Shown one piece after another: positions 4,038 to 5,238 of a stretch of DNA of 5,238 nucleotides. Within the stretch, counting starts at the first letter, position 1. Each line of letters begins with the position of its first letter. Where the stretch lies: assembly GCA_017394475.1 (NCBI GenBank), contig JAFPYQ010000170.1, positions 1-5,238 on the forward strand. The letters are read 5' to 3'. Source of the DNA: Oscillospiraceae bacterium (GTDB lineage Bacteria; Bacillota; Clostridia; Oscillospirales; Ruminococcaceae). Position numbers and translations under genes: made by a program. The notes below the pieces were generated by a model. It was not told the DNA's origin, ran no database searches, and saw only the letters and a program-made list of their open reading frames with translations.

Positions 4038-5238
4038 TTGGAAATTAAGGCAGCCTTGATAAAGGGCGGCAGGATAACCGGAAAAGGGCGGCTGCTTCGC
4101 CGTGTTTCCGCTGTCGCTCTCGCAGGCATCATCACATTGTCTTTTACAAATATCGGCTGTGTACCCGTTGCGAATGCAGACTATGCATCCCAGATAAGCG
4201 AGCTTGAAGAAAAGCAGGCTAAGCTCTCCGCCGAAAGGCAGGAGCTCGAAGCACTTCTCGCCGAGTATGAGCAGGGCGTACAGGAAAATGCCGATTATAT
4301 GGATCTCTACGACCGCAAGATGAGAAAGCAGGAAGAGGAGATCCTCAATGTCAAGGAGCAGATATCCGTCCTCAATGCGTCCATAGCGCAGACAGGCAAG
4401 GAGATAGATGCGAAAAAGGCAGAGATAGACAGGGACATCGTGGAATTCAAACAGAGACTGCGCACGATATATATGGACGGCAATGACAGCATCGCTTCCA
4501 TGCTCGTGGGTTCTGTGGATTTCTATGATATCCTCATGAGATCCGAACTCGTAGAGCGTGTTTCGCGCCACGACAAGGAAATGATAGATTCGCTGAATCA
4601 GAAGATAACAGCACTCAATTCCGAAAAGGCACTTCTTGAGACCTCCATAACCACTCTGCAGGAAAAGCGGTCGGAAGCCGAGGCTATACTTTCCGATCTT
4701 AAGGCGACCTATGATAACCATTCCGAAATGAAGGCATGGTATGAGGCTCGCATAGATGCAGAACAAAGCAAGACCGATGAGATGAGAGCCCAGGAGCAGG
4801 AATATGAAGACGAGCTCCAGCAGTTCATCCGTGCCCAGCAGGAGGAAAATGACAGGATACGCGAGGAAGAAGAACGTGTCCGTCGTGCAGAGCGTGAAGA
4901 ACGTGAGCGCGCAGAGCGTGAGAAGCGCGAGCAGGAGGAAGCGGAACGCAAGGCCTATGAGGCTGAGCAGAACCGCCTGAGAAATGAGCGCCTCCAGAAG
5001 CAGGCAGAGCAGGAAGAAGCAGACAAGATAGCAGAAGAACAGCGCAGGCAGAATATCATAGATGCAGCAGAGGAGCAGAGAGAGCGCGATGCCGCAAATG
5101 CCGGGGTCACAGTTGAATATGTAGATGACGGCGTAAACTACGGTGACGGCTATGATGCTCAGTTTGACAGGCGCAGGGAAGAGGAAAACAAGCACTTTGA
5201 CGATAACTTCAACGATGTGGATGATTTCCGCCGCACCG
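4038..5238 (+). CDS. Secreted PcsB/EnvC/CwlO-like coiled-coil protein, partial (3' end missing)
   Basis: Probable extracellular partner of FtsEX, a peptidoglycan hydrolase or hydrolase activator; 400 residues are visible and the frame is open at the window edge. The N-terminus is a Sec signal peptide: basic residues (to KGRLLRR, 16-22), hydrophobic core (23-36) and a likely cleavage site VANA|DY after residue 47. NIGC (38-41) is not a proper lipobox. Residues 48-260 are coiled coil, including a PcsB-type segment (RLRTIYMDGNDSIASMLVGS, 140-159, then DFYDILMRSELVERVS). Residues of about 264-352 are an extremely charged Glu/Arg/Gln-rich helix. After that comes an Asp/Tyr/Gly-rich linker (358-400). 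A catalytic domain (M23, CHAP or NlpC/P60) is expected beyond the window; none is visible, so hydrolase versus activator is undecided. The start is TTG because no ATG precedes the signal peptide; the first in-frame ATG would remove it. Confidence 0.87.
   Translation, partial: MEIKAALIKGGRITGKGRLLRRVSAVALAGIITLSFTNIGCVPVANADYASQISELEEKQAKLSAERQELEALLAEYEQGVQENADYMDLYDRKMRKQEEEILNVKEQISVLNASIAQTGKEIDAKKAEIDRDIVEFKQRLRTIYMDGNDSIASMLVGSVDFYDILMRSELVERVSRHDKEMIDSLNQKITALNSEKALLETSITTLQEKRSEAEAILSDLKATYDNHSEMKAWYEARIDAEQSKTDEMRAQEQEYEDELQQFIRAQQEENDRIREEEERVRRAEREERERAEREKREQEEAERKAYEAEQNRLRNERLQKQAEQEEADKIAEEQRRQNIIDAAEEQRERDAANAGVTVEYVDDGVNYGDGYDAQFDRRREEENKHFDDNFNDVDDFRRT

Noticed and set aside
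4152..4163. Lipoprotein signal around Cys41 (NIGC) of the coiled-coil protein
   Set aside because: The -3 position is Asn rather than Leu, Val or Ile, while an ANA|D signal peptidase I site follows six residues later.
3939..5195. Very long minus-strand open frame (418 codons) opposite the coiled-coil gene
   Set aside because: It is a mirror of the charged, GAG/CTC-rich coiled-coil codons on the + strand. The + frame has a signal peptide, PcsB-type sequence and operon context.

Overview
The window looks like a chromosomal core region of a low-to-mid-GC Gram-positive anaerobe of the class Clostridia, most likely a Ruminococcus-type member of the Oscillospiraceae. This is inferred from the Gram-positive HPr with both the His15 and Ser46 phosphorylation sites, the FtsE/FtsX/PcsB-like gene set, strong AGGAG-type ribosome binding sites, heavy use of AGG/AGA and ATA codons, and AT-rich intergenic DNA. 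The genus is a guess from sequence style. All five genes lie on the + strand.

Layout. Bases 1-615 hold no gene I can support. They are an unusually long upstream region: a purine-rich stretch (about 60-200), then a very AT-rich stretch with up to three promoter-like signals, then a near-consensus promoter (503-531) and a leader of about 80 nt. Bases 616-888 encode HPr (ptsH), followed by a perfect 10-bp hairpin (910-933) that probably ends the transcript. Bases 941-1266 are a second intergenic region with a GC-rich foldable island, a cluster of GTGA/TCAC half-sites, a weak promoter and a structured GC-rich leader. Bases 1267-2361 encode a CdaR/PucR-type regulator whose start is best placed at 1267. 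Then come ftsE (2386-3093), ftsX (3126-4031) and a PcsB/EnvC/CwlO-like coiled-coil secreted protein that starts at a TTG codon (4038) and runs off the window's end.

How the genes work together. FtsE (cytoplasmic ATPase) and FtsX (membrane subunit) form the ABC-type complex that, in other bacteria, uses ATP hydrolysis to switch on a periplasmic or extracellular peptidoglycan hydrolase or its activator (EnvC in E. coli, PcsB in pneumococcus, CwlO in Bacillus, RipC in mycobacteria). The third gene, only 6 nt after ftsX, has the signal peptide and PcsB-type coiled coil expected of that partner, so ftsE-ftsX-partner is a self-contained cell-wall cleavage module. The regulator lies 24 nt upstream of ftsE in the same direction and may be co-transcribed, which would place a CdaR-type sensor with a cell-separation module. 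HPr is a separate transcription unit.

No mobile element, CRISPR array, tRNA or rRNA was seen. The most interesting points are the structured leader and GTGA/TCAC cluster before the regulator, the regulator-ftsEX linkage, the perfect -35/-10 hexamers overlapping the ftsX start codon, the TTG start of the hydrolase gene, and its long E/R-rich helix.
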